Program-made: the position numbers and the translations under genes
In this document: positions 52,154 through 61,335 of the stretch, one piece after another
Layout of the letters: the number at the start of each line of letters is the position of its first letter
Position numbering within the stretch: position 1 is the stretch's first letter
Assembly: GCF_030534335.1 (NCBI RefSeq)
Contig: NZ_CP130565.1
Location: forward strand, 1,199,501-1,263,500
Reading direction: 5' to 3'
Source of the DNA: Marivirga harenae
GTDB taxonomy: Bacteria; Bacteroidota; Bacteroidia; Cytophagales; Cyclobacteriaceae
Length of the DNA stretch: 64,000 nucleotides
The notes under the pieces: model-generated
Databases searched by the model: none
Told to the model about the DNA's origin: nothing
What the model saw: the letters and a program-made list of their open reading frames with translations, nothing else

Positions 52154-53821
52154 TTAAAAAAGACCTGTAATCCTTCCTTCTTCATCCACATCAATTTGCT
52201 CTGAGGCCGGATGGGCTGGCAAGCCTGGCATCCGCATAATATTTCCCGTAATCGGAATAATAAATCCTGCTCCAGCAGCGATTTCTATTTCTCTTACCGT
52301 CAAGACAAAACCTTTTGGTCTTCCTAAAAGTTTAGGGTCATCAGAGAGGGACTTTTCGGTTTTAGCAATGCAAATAGGTAAACTCGTTAGCCCCAAATTC
52401 TCGATTCGCTTTAAATCTGCTTTAGCTTTACTGGCATATTCCACTCTATCAGCTCCATAAATTTCTTTTGCAATTTTAGCTACTTTTTCCTCTACTGGGC
52501 TATTCCAATTGTACAAAGGTTTGAAATCTGAAATTTCGGCATCTACAGAATCAATAACAATTTGTGCCAAATCCAATGCCCCTTTTCCTCCACTTGCCCA
52601 AACGTCTGCCACTTCTGCCTGAATATTATTGCTTCTAGCATATTCTAGAACCGCCTCTATTTCTTCCTCGCTATCTGTGCTAAATTTATTAATGGCGATA
52701 ATTGGCGTTATCCCATACTTTTTCACATTCTCAATGTGTTTCTCCAAGTTGGGAAAGCCGTTTTTCAGAACTACTTCATTGGGTTCTTTGAGTGTTTTTA
52801 GATCTGCTCCGCCATGGTATTTCAGCGCACGAATTGTAGTGGTCAAAACCACGGCTTTAGGTTTTAAATTTGCACTTTGGCATTTAATATCTAGAAATTT
52901 TTCGCCCCCTAAATCAAAGCCAAAACCGGCTTCCGTTACCGTATAATCTGATAATGACATGCCCATTTTTGTGGCAATGACCGTATTGGTGCCCTGAGCG
53001 ATATTAGCGAAAGGTCCGCCATGAATAATCGCTGGGTTTCCTTCAATTGTCTGTACGAGATTAGGTTTAATTGCATCTTTAAGCAAAGCAGTCATAGCTC
53101 CCTCTGCCTTCAAGTCTCTAGCATAAATCGCCTTTTTATCGAAAGTATATCCAACAAAAATATTTCCAAGCCTCTTCTTTAAATCAATCAAATCAGAAGA
53201 AAGGCAAAGAATGGCCATAATTTCTGATGCTGCCGTGATATCAAATCCCGTTTCTCTTGGAATTCCATTGGTTGTGCCACCCATTCCTACCACAATATTT
53301 CTTAATGCTCGATCATTTAAATCCATAACTCGCTTCCAAGCTATGGTTCTTGGGTCGAGTCCTAGTGAATTACTCTTACTTTGAAGATTGTTATCAATAA
53401 TGGCAGAAAGTAAATTATTAGCTTTTTCGATAGCGGAGAAATCGCCTGTAAAATGGAGATTGATATCCTCCAGCGGCAAAACCTGAGATCTTCCCCCTCC
53501 TGTAGCTCCTCCTTTCATTCCGAAAACAGGACCAAGAGAAGGTTCTCGAAGCACCACAGTCGTCTTTTTACCCAACTGGTTAAGTGCCTCAGAAAGCCCT
53601 ATGGACATAGTAGTTTTTCCTTCGCCTCCGGGCGTTGGAGAAATAGCAGATACTAAAATAAGATGGCTTTTTTCAGCTTTACTATCATTAATCACATCCA
53701 GAGGTAATTTGGCTTTGTACTTTCCATACATTTCAAGCTCATCTGGAATTAAACCTAATTTTTCTGCAATTTGCTGGATGGGTTGTAATTGGCTTTTATT
53801 CGCGATTTCTAAGTCTGTCAT
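52154..53821 (-). CDS. fhs: Formate-tetrahydrofolate ligase
   Basis: 555 residues, full length. The ATP site is PTPGGEGKTTMSIGL at about 63-77. Later family blocks are all present: LREPSLGPVFGMKGGATGGG, MDLNDRALRN, GFDITAASEIMAIL, IHGGPFANIAQGTNTV, FVLTVREIEIAAGAGFIIP and MPGLPAHPA near the C-terminus. The enzyme makes 10-formyl-THF from formate, ATP and THF for purine and fMet-tRNA synthesis and one-carbon balance. It is alone, with the next gene 75 bp upstream on the same strand. No riboswitch was seen upstream. Confidence 0.97.
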   Translation of the reverse strand: MTDLEIANKSQLQPIQQIAEKLGLIPDELEMYGKYKAKLPLDVINDSKAEKSHLILVSAISPTPGGEGKTTMSIGLSEALNQLGKKTTVVLREPSLGPVFGMKGGATGGGRSQVLPLEDINLHFTGDFSAIEKANNLLSAIIDNNLQSKSNSLGLDPRTIAWKRVMDLNDRALRNIVVGMGGTTNGIPRETGFDITAASEIMAILCLSSDLIDLKKRLGNIFVGYTFDKKAIYARDLKAEGAMTALLKDAIKPNLVQTIEGNPAIIHGGPFANIAQGTNTVIATKMGMSLSDYTVTEAGFGFDLGGEKFLDIKCQSANLKPKAVVLTTTIRALKYHGGADLKTLKEPNEVVLKNGFPNLEKHIENVKKYGITPIIAINKFSTDSEEEIEAVLEYARSNNIQAEVADVWASGGKGALDLAQIVIDSVDAEISDFKPLYNWNSPVEEKVAKIAKEIYGADRVEYASKAKADLKRIENLGLTSLPICIAKTEKSLSDDPKLLGRPKGFVLTVREIEIAAGAGFIIPITGNIMRMPGLPAHPASEQIDVDEEGRITGLF

Positions 53822-53896
53822 CGGGCTTCTTTTTATGCTGCTAATCTACTACGTCAATCCAACAAATATAATGATGGATATCATATAACTTAATGA

Positions 53897-54445
53897 TTAA
53901 AACCCATTTTCATTTAGAATCCTACTATACCAGCTGTAAGAAATTTCCCCCTTCTCGTAATACTCTTTTACCTCTACTATACTTCCCTTTTCGCCATAAT
54001 CGACACTTTGTAGTAACTGCCCTTGGTCATTATAGAAAGTCCATTTCCCCACTCTCACTCTCCAGTCTTTATACACTCCTTCGGATGCTAATTCCCCATT
54101 TTCGTGAAATTTTTTGATGAGTCCTGTCACTTTGTTTTGCTGATAGTTTCCTATTTCTTTGTAATTACCATTTTCATAATAATTAATCCACGTTCCGTGA
54201 CCAACACCATCAACATATTCCTGATAGGAGTCGTAGTTTCCATTTTCAAATTTTGAGAACAATATGCCAGTGAAAGGTTCTTTAGCTCCTTTAGCATAAT
54301 ATCTATAAATTCCATCTGAACTGTTTGCAGTGACATTAGCCATTGAAATGAGCTGTCGGCTTTCAGCCTTTGCCATAGATAACATATCTTGTGCTTGTAT
54401 ACGGTAAGTTAATACAACAAGAGAAATTGTGATGAGTAGTTTCAT
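53897..54445 (-). CDS. YwqK-type (MORN-like repeat) secreted protein
   Basis: 182 residues with a signal peptide (MKLLITISLVVLTYRIQAQD). The body has repeated 'GNYDSYQEYVDGVGHGTWIN', 'GNYKEIGNYQQNKVTGLIKK' and 'GELASEGVYKDWRVRVGKWT' units of about 23 residues, the MORN-like/YwqK antitoxin-type beta-hairpin repeat. Such repeats occur both in YwqK antitoxins and in general envelope proteins; no toxin gene is next to it, so a TA role is unlikely. It is transcribed into the formate-THF ligase gene region in the same direction 75 bp away. Confidence 0.78.
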   Translation of the reverse strand: MKLLITISLVVLTYRIQAQDMLSMAKAESRQLISMANVTANSSDGIYRYYAKGAKEPFTGILFSKFENGNYDSYQEYVDGVGHGTWINYYENGNYKEIGNYQQNKVTGLIKKFHENGELASEGVYKDWRVRVGKWTFYNDQGQLLQSVDYGEKGSIVEVKEYYEKGEISYSWYSRILNENGF

Positions 54446-54579
54446 GTTTTTTTACAGGTAACCTTCTATCTTTCAATATGTTTGACTTCCAAGAAAATAA
54501 AGACAAGGAAAAAACAAAGGTGCAACTATTTTATATTTATGTGGGTCTATATAAATAGCCATTTAAAATATCAGAAATT

Positions 54580-55032
54580 ATGAAAATAGTTTTCCCGTGG
54601 ATAATAATTGTTGCATTAGTTTTTTCATGTACTGAAGATGAGACAAAGGCACCATTCAATAAACAAGAATTTTACTCCAATCATGAAGCTGCAAATTGGA
54701 CCAAAGCATCAGCAAAAGAGCATTTACAAGGACGCTGGAATTTAATTTATACTTACTGCTGTGGCTTTGGAGACAGCAATAAATGGTCTGCGGTAGAAGA
54801 CAATTATTTTGATCTGCGATTTGAAGGGGATAGTGTGAAAGTTTTTACGAATAAGAATTTGGAACGAACGTTGCACTGGCAATTTGAGGAAAGAGATGGA
54901 GATGCTTTGTACCTAGAAACGGAGGAGCCAATTTCAAACACATTTGGCACCTTATATTTTTCTGAAAATTATATGCTTTTTAACGGCTCCCCTTCAGATG
55001 GCTCAGATAACTACTTTCAAAAAGTAGAATAA
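54580..55032 (+). CDS. Small lipoprotein, lipocalin-like fold possible
   Basis: 150 residues with a lipoprotein signal (MKIVFPWIIIVALVFSCTED, Cys17). The mature part reads like a small beta-barrel: HLQGRWNLIYTYCCGFGDSN, VEDNYFDLRFEGDSVKVFTN, LEETEEPISNTFGTLYFSEN. The WNL..Y opening resembles lipocalin-like proteins of Bacteroidota, but no further motif is seen. It faces away from the YwqK-like gene; 135 bp of divergent region hold both promoters. The next gene, an SDR, starts 54 bp downstream, possibly co-transcribed. Confidence 0.72.
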   Translation: MKIVFPWIIIVALVFSCTEDETKAPFNKQEFYSNHEAANWTKASAKEHLQGRWNLIYTYCCGFGDSNKWSAVEDNYFDLRFEGDSVKVFTNKNLERTLHWQFEERDGDALYLETEEPISNTFGTLYFSENYMLFNGSPSDGSDNYFQKVE

Positions 55033-55085
55033 AAAAACATAAAAATTTCCCCAACCATTTCTTCACAAACAGGTTGGGTATTCCT

Positions 55086-55907
55086 ATGAGTAATACGAAA
55101 ACCATCGCGATCACAGGAGCCACATCAGGAATTGGCTTGGCCACCTCCGAAGAATTATTGAAAAAAGGTAACCGCTTAATTTTTTTGGTTCGCAATACCG
55201 AAAAAGCAGAAGATGTAATTGCCGATTGGGATAACAAAGAAAATATTATCATCATTAAATGTGATTTGGCCGACCTTAAATCTGTAAGGAAAGCAGGAGA
55301 AGAACTTTTACAAAAAACTGATAAATTGGATGTGCTAATTAATAATGCGGGCGGAACATTCCATGAGCGTTTAGAAAGCAAAGATGGTTTTGAGCTGCAT
55401 TTAGCCGTAAACCATTTAGGGCATTTTCTACTTACTAAAATATCGATGCCTTTACTAGAGAAAAGCAAAACCAAGGTAATTAATGTGAGCTCTGAAGCTC
55501 ACAGAGCAGGAAAGCCAGATTGGTCTGATTTGAACTTAAAGAAGAAATATTCCACCATACTGGGATATGGAAATGCTAAATTATACAATGTGCTCTTTAC
55601 AAAATCATTAGTAGACAAAGGCTTAACCTCTTACGCTTTACATCCAGGAGTAATTGATTCTGGTTTTGGTGAACAATTGCCGGGCTTCTTCAAATTGATG
55701 TGGAAATTAGGAACACCATTTATGAAAAGCACGAGGGAAGGCGCCTCCACATCCATCTATTTAGCAAGTAGTAACTTGTCCCAAGATAAAAATGGCTCTT
55801 ACTTCAAGGATAAAAAAGTAAAGAAAGCTTCTTCTCTAGCAAACAGTCAAGCTGCAAGAGAGCGTCTTTGGGGTGAAAGCGAAAAGATGGTAGAGGGCTA
55901 TTATTAG
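55086..55907 (+). CDS. Short-chain dehydrogenase/reductase (retinol-dehydrogenase-like)
   Basis: About 273 residues from ATG 55086 (MSNTKTIAI); the frame is open from 55074. The Rossmann motif is TGATSGIGLATSEELL at the N-terminus, then NNAGG in DVLINNAGGTFHERL, then the catalytic Ser in VNVSSEAHRAG and Tyr/Lys in YGNAKLYN. The extended region after position 130 (LGHFLLTKISMPLLEKSK) and the C-terminal KSTREGASTSIYLASS place it in the WWOX/retinol-dehydrogenase-like SDR group. NADP(H) is likely, as there is a basic residue after the glycine motif (RNTEK). Substrate unknown. It may follow the lipoprotein in one operon. Confidence 0.9.
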   Translation: MSNTKTIAITGATSGIGLATSEELLKKGNRLIFLVRNTEKAEDVIADWDNKENIIIIKCDLADLKSVRKAGEELLQKTDKLDVLINNAGGTFHERLESKDGFELHLAVNHLGHFLLTKISMPLLEKSKTKVINVSSEAHRAGKPDWSDLNLKKKYSTILGYGNAKLYNVLFTKSLVDKGLTSYALHPGVIDSGFGEQLPGFFKLMWKLGTPFMKSTREGASTSIYLASSNLSQDKNGSYFKDKKVKKASSLANSQAARERLWGESEKMVEGYY

Positions 55908-56029
55908 TATCTATCTTAAAAAAAGAAGAAGCGCTGAAAATTAGCGAGCTAAATAGAGGCAATAAAGATATTTAAGAATTCTCCGAAGGAAATAATACCT
56001 TTAAGGATAAAATTGATTCAAGATATTAT

Positions 56030-57214
56030 ATGAAGCCTTCTTCCAGAATACTTCCTATCATCGTTTTCTCTCAGTTCTGCTGCACTTCCTTATGGTTTGC
56101 AGGAAATGCGGTAATGCCTGATTTATTAAGCAGTTTTAGCTTAGAACCAACGGCTTTAGGGAGTTTGACTTCAGCTGTTCAATTTGGTTTCATAATAGGA
56201 ACATTAGTTTTTGCAGTGCTCTCTATTGCAGATCGTTTCTCTCCCTCTAAAGTATTTTTTGTTTGTGCCTTAATCGGGTCACTCTTTAATTTAGGAGGCG
56301 TGTGGGATGGAAATACATTAATCAGTTTGATAAGCACTCGCTTTGGAACAGGCTTTTTCTTGGCCGGAATTTATCCTGTAGGTATGAAGATAGCTTCTGA
56401 TTATTTCGAAAAGGGATTAGGTAAGTCTTTAGGATTTTTGGTAGGAGCTTTAGTGTTGGGCACCGCTTTTCCACATCTATTAAAAGAATTTACACAAAAT
56501 ATTCAATGGGAAATAGTGATCTACATTACCTCCGCCTTGGCAACGCTGGGAGGAATCTTGTTGCTATTACTTGTTCCTGATGGTCCTTTTCAAAAAAGAA
56601 GTCAAAAGCCAGATTTTTCGGCTTTCTTTCAAGTATTTAAGAAAAAGGATTTTCGAGCATCTGCTTTGGGCTACTTTGGCCATATGTGGGAATTGTATGC
56701 CTTTTGGGTTTTCGTCCCTTTGGCTTTATCGATCTACCAAGACCAACAAGAACTATCAACCTTTAATATCCCACTGTTGTCATTTGTAATCATTGGAGCC
56801 GGAAGTTTATCATGTATTTCAGGAGGGTATATTTCTGAATTTATTGGGGTTAGAAAGACGGCTTCCATATCATTATTTCTTTCTGGTATGTGCTGCCTTT
56901 TATCTCCTTTGCTGATCCTTTATAGTAGCCCTGCAGTATTCATCACATTCTTAATTTTATGGGGCATGGTTGTAATCGCGGACTCCCCTCTTTTTTCAAC
57001 ACTAGTAGCACAAAATGCTCCAGCAGAAATAAAAGGAACTGCATTAACGATAGTGAACTCCATTGGCTTTGCTATAACGATAGTAAGTATTCAAATTTTG
57101 AATTATCTAAGAATTGAACTTGCTCCAAGTCTGTTGTTTTTGATTTTAGCACTTGGTCCCTTATTAGGGCTTTTCGGTTTGTATAAAAACGGTTCGGCTA
57201 AAGTTATAGTTTAA
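56030..57214 (+). CDS. Major facilitator superfamily transporter
   Basis: 394 residues and about 12 TM helices in two six-helix halves, with a charged loop at about 190-205 (GPFQKRSQKPDFSAFFQVFKKKD) between the halves. The first half has the MFS-like motif near ADRFSPSKVFFV between helices 2 and 3. Helix 1 begins IVFSQFCCTSLWFAGNAVMPDLL. The family is broad; no substrate can be read. Neither a drug-export antiporter motif C nor a sugar motif stands out. It is 122 bp after the SDR stop, so a joint transcript is possible but not proven. Confidence 0.85.
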   Translation: MKPSSRILPIIVFSQFCCTSLWFAGNAVMPDLLSSFSLEPTALGSLTSAVQFGFIIGTLVFAVLSIADRFSPSKVFFVCALIGSLFNLGGVWDGNTLISLISTRFGTGFFLAGIYPVGMKIASDYFEKGLGKSLGFLVGALVLGTAFPHLLKEFTQNIQWEIVIYITSALATLGGILLLLLVPDGPFQKRSQKPDFSAFFQVFKKKDFRASALGYFGHMWELYAFWVFVPLALSIYQDQQELSTFNIPLLSFVIIGAGSLSCISGGYISEFIGVRKTASISLFLSGMCCLLSPLLILYSSPAVFITFLILWGMVVIADSPLFSTLVAQNAPAEIKGTALTIVNSIGFAITIVSIQILNYLRIELAPSLLFLILALGPLLGLFGLYKNGSAKVIV

Positions 57215-57328
57215 GATTATTTTCTAATACAAAAGAAAAGGTTTTGACAGAAAGCATGATTAAGTTGGATTATAAATTATTCTGCTGTATTCTTATGGTC
57301 AAATTACATCCTCTCAATATTAAAATAA

Positions 57329-58009
57329 ATGGAAGCCAATTCGAATAAAGATAATAGTTCAAACAAAACTGAACGAAGAAAACACAAAAAGCCCTATTAC
57401 AAAAAAAGATACAATCCAAAACCATCCAAAAAGAAGTTCTGGAATGCCGATAAAATAGTGAGTCTGTCAGCAATGGCGATTGCACTCTTTACTTTAGTAG
57501 TTTTACTTTATCAAAGTCATATATTGGATAAACAATATGAACTTACAGTCAAACAACAAAAAGCAGCAGTACTTCCATATCTTCAATTTATTGACGAGTC
57601 AGGTGACGATGTTTTTTCGATCAATATTAAAAATAAAGGTCTTGGACCAGCTTTTATAAAAGGATTATATATAAAAGAAAAAGATTCGACCTTCCTACAT
57701 TTTAACCTGAAAATGTTTTACGATAATAAAAATACTGACACAGTATATTCGTGGAATTCTGCCTCGATTATTGAAGGAATTGTATTGAGTCCTGGAGAAA
57801 CAATGGAGCTTTTCTCAGCAAGAGGTGGTAGCTCAGGATTAGGCCCTATTAAAGAGTTTTTCTATAATTATTTTAGCATGAACAATAATATGTTTTTTAT
57901 TGAATATGAATCTGTATTCGGGGATGCCTGGATATCAACTACTTTTCTCCAAAATATGACTAAAGAAGAATATGGAGATTTTGAAGTGTATTACGATTTA
58001 GTGGAATAG
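57329..58009 (+). CDS. Hypothetical membrane protein with basic N-terminal tail
   Basis: 226 residues. Residues 1-45 are very basic (SNKTERRKHKKPYYKKRYNP and more), so the tail probably stays in the cytosol near RNA or membrane. One TM helix follows (IVSLSAMAIALFTLVVLLYQ), and the rest (about 150 residues, including DESGDDVFSINIKNKGLGPAFI and SIIEGIVLSPGETMELFSA) reads as an extracytoplasmic beta domain. No family recognised. It lies 68 bp before the NYN-LOTUS gene on the same strand, so they may be co-expressed, but nothing in the sequence proves this. Confidence 0.7.
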   Translation: MEANSNKDNSSNKTERRKHKKPYYKKRYNPKPSKKKFWNADKIVSLSAMAIALFTLVVLLYQSHILDKQYELTVKQQKAAVLPYLQFIDESGDDVFSINIKNKGLGPAFIKGLYIKEKDSTFLHFNLKMFYDNKNTDTVYSWNSASIIEGIVLSPGETMELFSARGGSSGLGPIKEFFYNYFSMNNNMFFIEYESVFGDAWISTTFLQNMTKEEYGDFEVYYDLVE

Positions 58010-58077
58010 AAATATGTATTTTCATCAACTCTTGCAGTTTTTAAGAGTATACAAATAAAACAACTCTTAAGTAGAAT

Positions 58078-58809
58078 ATGGACATAAATTTAGCAGTATT
58101 AATCGATGGAGATAATATTCCGTCCGCCAATGTAAAGGAAATGATGGAGGAAATTGCTAAATACGGCAATCCAACCATCAAAAGAATTTATGGCGATTGG
58201 ACCAAGCCAAACTTAAGCAAGTGGAAAAATTTGTTGTTGGAAAATGCCATCACGCCCATTCAGCAATACGGTTATACTACTGGTAAAAATGCTACAGATT
58301 CTGCCATGATCATCGATGCCATGGACATTTTATATTCTGAAAAAGTTGATGGTTTTTGTTTGGTTTCTAGCGACAGTGATTTCACTCGCTTAGCCACACG
58401 ACTGCGTGAAGCAGGAATGAAAGTTTACGGCATTGGTGAAAAGAAAACACCTAATCCTTTTATTGTGGCCTGCGATAAGTTTATTTATATAGAAATACTT
58501 AACAATCAAGCTGAAGAAAGGGAAAATGCTGAATCTAAGTCTAAAGTTTCAGTTGATAAAGTTACCCCAAAAGATATCAAATTGATTACCAGTACTATTT
58601 CTGATTTGGCAGATGAAGATGGATGGGCTTTCTTAGGAGATGTAGGGAATTTGTTACAGAAAAAGCAACCCAATTTCGATTCCAGAAACTATGGTTTTGC
58701 AAAACTGACCCCTTTATTAAAATCACTCAGGCAATTTGAAATTGAAGAGAGAATTGGGACAAAAAACCATTTGAAATTGGTTTATGTGAGATTAAAGAAA
58801 AATAAATAG
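58078..58809 (+). CDS. NYN-domain (LabA/DUF88-type) nuclease with LOTUS/OST-HTH domain
   Basis: 243 residues. The NYN domain occupies about 1-140: AVLIDGDNIPSANVKEMMEE gives the first Asp pair, KNATDSAMIIDAMDILYS the second, and FCLVSSDSDFTRLATRLRE the third, so the catalytic acidic set of PIN-like nucleases is present. An OST-HTH/LOTUS domain (KLITSTISDLADEDGWAFLG, then NFDSRNYGFAKLTPLLK) follows at about 160-235. This is a standard bacterial Limkain-type pairing thought to bind and cut RNA. Its target is not known. The start ATG at 58078 directly begins the domain. It ends 2 bp before the converging coiled-coil gene. Confidence 0.92.
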   Translation: MDINLAVLIDGDNIPSANVKEMMEEIAKYGNPTIKRIYGDWTKPNLSKWKNLLLENAITPIQQYGYTTGKNATDSAMIIDAMDILYSEKVDGFCLVSSDSDFTRLATRLREAGMKVYGIGEKKTPNPFIVACDKFIYIEILNNQAEERENAESKSKVSVDKVTPKDIKLITSTISDLADEDGWAFLGDVGNLLQKKQPNFDSRNYGFAKLTPLLKSLRQFEIEERIGTKNHLKLVYVRLKKNK

Positions 58810-58811
58810 GT

Positions 58812-59504
58812 TTACTTAATCTCCTCCAATTTCTTTTTATAAGTCTCCACCATGGATTTTACTTTTTCTAGCTCAATATAGAGGGAATCGATTGAAGTTT
58901 TTAAGTTTTGGAGATTTTCTGAATACTGGGTTGAGTCAGTCCTCAGCTCGGTAAGCTTTTCCTCATAAGAATTAATTTTTTCATTGGTTTTTTCAAAGCC
59001 CTTCTGATTATTTCGTTCGTCTTTTTTAAGGCTTTCAAATTCCTTACTCAAATAAGTGGCTGCTTGCTCTGATTCATCAATTTTCTTCTGGGCCAAATCG
59101 GTCCTCATTTTAATATTAAAATTATAAATGAACTCTTCTAATGCATTTTGCAGTTCAGGATAAACATCTTTTGGAATCCCCTGTGGGTCTATTCCCGCCC
59201 AAATAGTACTTTGTTCATTATTACCTTTTACCTGACTATAAATTAAGACCTCTTCGGAATAAATATCCGTTCTGAAAGTGGTTTGATAGGTTTTATGGGC
59301 TTGAGTTTCCTCGCTTTTCCCAAATTCCTTTGCATATACTTTCCAGCTTTCCTCTGTTTTTTCCTTTGAAAATGGTAGTATAATTTCAAACCCTTTAACA
59401 TCAACTCCAAGCAGATAATGCTGGGATTCTACAGTTTGAAACTGAGCTGAGGAAAAGTTTAAATTGAATAATAAAAAAGCGGATAGTAGTATAAATCGTA
59501 ACAT
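58812..59504 (-). CDS. Secreted coiled-coil protein, function unknown
   Basis: 230 residues with a signal peptide (MLRFILLSAFLLFNLNFSSAQ). Residues about 25-130 form a globular part (LLGVDVKGFEIILPFSKEKT). From about 135 to the end there is a long coiled coil (DESEQAATYLSKEFESLKKD, then KINSYEEKLTELRTDS, then VKSMVETYKKKLEEIK). This looks like an envelope or periplasmic scaffold protein. No family recognised. It converges with the NYN gene, with only 2 bp between them, so transcription may collide. The 159-bp region upstream is shared with the TIGR01777 gene. Confidence 0.75.
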   Translation of the reverse strand: MLRFILLSAFLLFNLNFSSAQFQTVESQHYLLGVDVKGFEIILPFSKEKTEESWKVYAKEFGKSEETQAHKTYQTTFRTDIYSEEVLIYSQVKGNNEQSTIWAGIDPQGIPKDVYPELQNALEEFIYNFNIKMRTDLAQKKIDESEQAATYLSKEFESLKKDERNNQKGFEKTNEKINSYEEKLTELRTDSTQYSENLQNLKTSIDSLYIELEKVKSMVETYKKKLEEIK

Positions 59505-59663
59505 ATTGAGTCATTTCTATAAAATTACAAACGCAAATATAGACATTATGGTATAGTTATGTATGGTATTCAATTTACAATAATCAAGCCTAAAATATTT
59601 AGATTAATGTGCAAGTCCAACATATTTTACTGGCATGAGTTAAACAGATAAGAATTTAAGAAT

Positions 59664-60578
59664 ATGAAAAATATACTAATTACAGGTGGCTCAGGACTAG
59701 TAGGAACAGAACTTTCAGCTATTTTGAAAGAAAATGGCTATGAAGTAGCACATCTGACTAGAAATAAAAAAAGTGACTACCCTTATAAGCAGTTTCTATG
59801 GAATATAAAAAATCAGGAAATAGAAAAGGAAGCTATCCGATTCGCTGATGTGATTATCCATCTTGCTGGTGCAGGAGTAGCAGATAAAAAATGGACAGAA
59901 ACTCGGAAAAAAATAATTGTTGAAAGTAGAACTGAGTCTACCTCCTTATTGTACGATACCATTAAAAAGATACCGAATGACGCTCCTAAACATATTATTA
60001 GTGCTAGTGCTATTGGTTATTACGGTATGGACACTGGAGATAAATTAGTTGATGAAGAATCAAAAGCTGGCAACGACTTTTTAGCTGATGTCACACAGAA
60101 ATGGGAAGCATCAGTCGATCAATTTGAATCCTTGAAAATCCCAACGGCAAAAATCAGAATCGGAATAGTTTTGACTAAAAAAGGAGGTGCTTTACCTCAA
60201 TTGGCTCAGCCCATTAAATTAATGGCAGGAGCACCATTGGGTTCAGGAAAGCAATGGATGAGTTGGATTCACATAGATGATTTAACTCGTTTGTTTTTAC
60301 ATTTGCTTGAAAATAAATTTACTGGAGTTTACAATGGAGTGGGAACTAATCCTGCAACAAATAAAGAGGTTACAAAAGCAGTGGCCAAGGTTTTGAATAA
60401 ACCCTTGATTTTGCCGAATGTTCCTGCTTTTGCCATGAAACTATTATTAGGTGAAATGGCTCAAATGGTCTTAGGTGGAAATAAAGTTAGTGCAAAAAAA
60501 ACTTTAAATTCTGGATTTGAATTTAAGTATGAAAAGTTGGAAGAAGCTTTAGTGGATATATATAAACCTGCCCCATAG
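59664..60578 (+). CDS. TIGR01777-family NAD(P)-dependent epimerase/oxidoreductase (YfcH/SulA-like)
   Basis: 304 residues. The extended-SDR Rossmann motif is ITGGSGLVGTELSAIL; IHLAGAGVADKKWTETRK, then ISASAIGYYGMDTGDKLVDE carry the signature of the TIGR01777 group. The C-terminal DUF1731 region (VPAFAMKLLLGEMAQMVLGG) is present. Homologues include YfcH and the plant/cyanobacterial SulA cell-division protein, but real activity is unproven. It is probably expressed alone from a start region shared with the opposite coiled-coil gene. Length normal and no lesion. Confidence 0.92.
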   Translation: MKNILITGGSGLVGTELSAILKENGYEVAHLTRNKKSDYPYKQFLWNIKNQEIEKEAIRFADVIIHLAGAGVADKKWTETRKKIIVESRTESTSLLYDTIKKIPNDAPKHIISASAIGYYGMDTGDKLVDEESKAGNDFLADVTQKWEASVDQFESLKIPTAKIRIGIVLTKKGGALPQLAQPIKLMAGAPLGSGKQWMSWIHIDDLTRLFLHLLENKFTGVYNGVGTNPATNKEVTKAVAKVLNKPLILPNVPAFAMKLLLGEMAQMVLGGNKVSAKKTLNSGFEFKYEKLEEALVDIYKPAP

Positions 60579-60599
60579 CTCTGAGCGGGGATAGTTATC

Positions 60600-60618
60600 A
60601 CTGATGTAATTCATCAGT
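60600..60618. terminator. Small hairpin between convergent genes
   Basis: ACTGATG (60600-60606) and CATCAGT (60612-60618) form a perfect 7-bp stem with a 5-base loop between the TIGR01777 and COX3-like gene ends. No T-tract follows on either side, so it is a weak candidate. Confidence 0.35.
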
Positions 60619-60694
60619 ACAAAATACAAGTGGATGAATCAGTGTGAATGCTATTGTTCTTCTGCAATCAATTTTCCATTAGAAGGTCAGGACT

Positions 60695-61312
60695 CTACAA
60701 AAAAATCCAAAAACTCAGCACCAATATTCCCCAAAGGATGCCTAAAAAGTGCCAAGCTTTGGTAATAAGTTTATATTTTAAATGCCAAAACGGATTGGTT
60801 TCAGCGATTAAATATTTAACCGGGTCTTTCGAAATGTTTTGTGTTTGAAAAATCAGAAAGCCCAAATAAGTATGTGCGGCCAGAAAATGAAGGGCATGTA
60901 AACCTGTTAAAACGTATAGAAAAGAAGCTGAAACTTGTGATGAAAATAAAACTTCTGATTCTCTTAAGGCTTTCCAACCCAGAATTTGACATAAAGCAAA
61001 TCCTAAGCCTAAAAAGAAGGTGAATCGCAAGGCAGTTAATAATGATGAAATCTCTTCTGCTTTAAACAGATTGTGAATAGGATGAATCATAAAACTAGAA
61101 GCACCGATCAAAACGGTACTTAAAGCAAAAACTGCAGGAATTTCAATATCCTTTTGACCTTCGTTTCCAAGACTCATAAAAAATGAAAAAAGCAGAAATA
61201 AAAAGATTAAAGAGCTACCCAATAAGCTCAAAATAAAAATCATTTTATACGGGTGCATTCTCTCCACCCTTTCAAAAAATGATAACTCCTCGTCTTTCGT
61301 TTTTTTATCCAT
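60695..61312 (-). CDS. Cytochrome c oxidase subunit III-like membrane protein
   Basis: 205 residues with five TM helices. It resembles COX3: LGSSLIFLFLLFSFFMSL, FALSTVLIGASSFMIHPI, FLGLGFALCQILGWKAL, FLYVLTGLHALHFLAAHTYLG with the conserved H.LH, and KAWHFLGILWGILVLSFWI at the C-terminus with WHFLGILW. Subunits I and II are not nearby, so it may belong to a separately encoded oxidase or be a solo COX3 homologue, as is common in Bacteroidota. Its upstream neighbour is CsaA, 23 bp away on the same strand, hence one transcript. Confidence 0.85.
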   Translation of the reverse strand: MDKKTKDEELSFFERVERMHPYKMIFILSLLGSSLIFLFLLFSFFMSLGNEGQKDIEIPAVFALSTVLIGASSFMIHPIHNLFKAEEISSLLTALRFTFFLGLGFALCQILGWKALRESEVLFSSQVSASFLYVLTGLHALHFLAAHTYLGFLIFQTQNISKDPVKYLIAETNPFWHLKYKLITKAWHFLGILWGILVLSFWIFL

Positions 61313-61335
61313 ATTCTAAAGCCCTAAAGCTCAAT

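Noticed and set aside
53897-54445. YwqK-type protein as an antitoxin
   Set aside because: No toxin gene next to it, and it has a signal peptide, which does not fit an antitoxin.
54980-55474. 164-codon minus-strand frame over the SDR start
   Set aside because: Overlaps the SDR Rossmann motif and the lipoprotein end; biased composition only.
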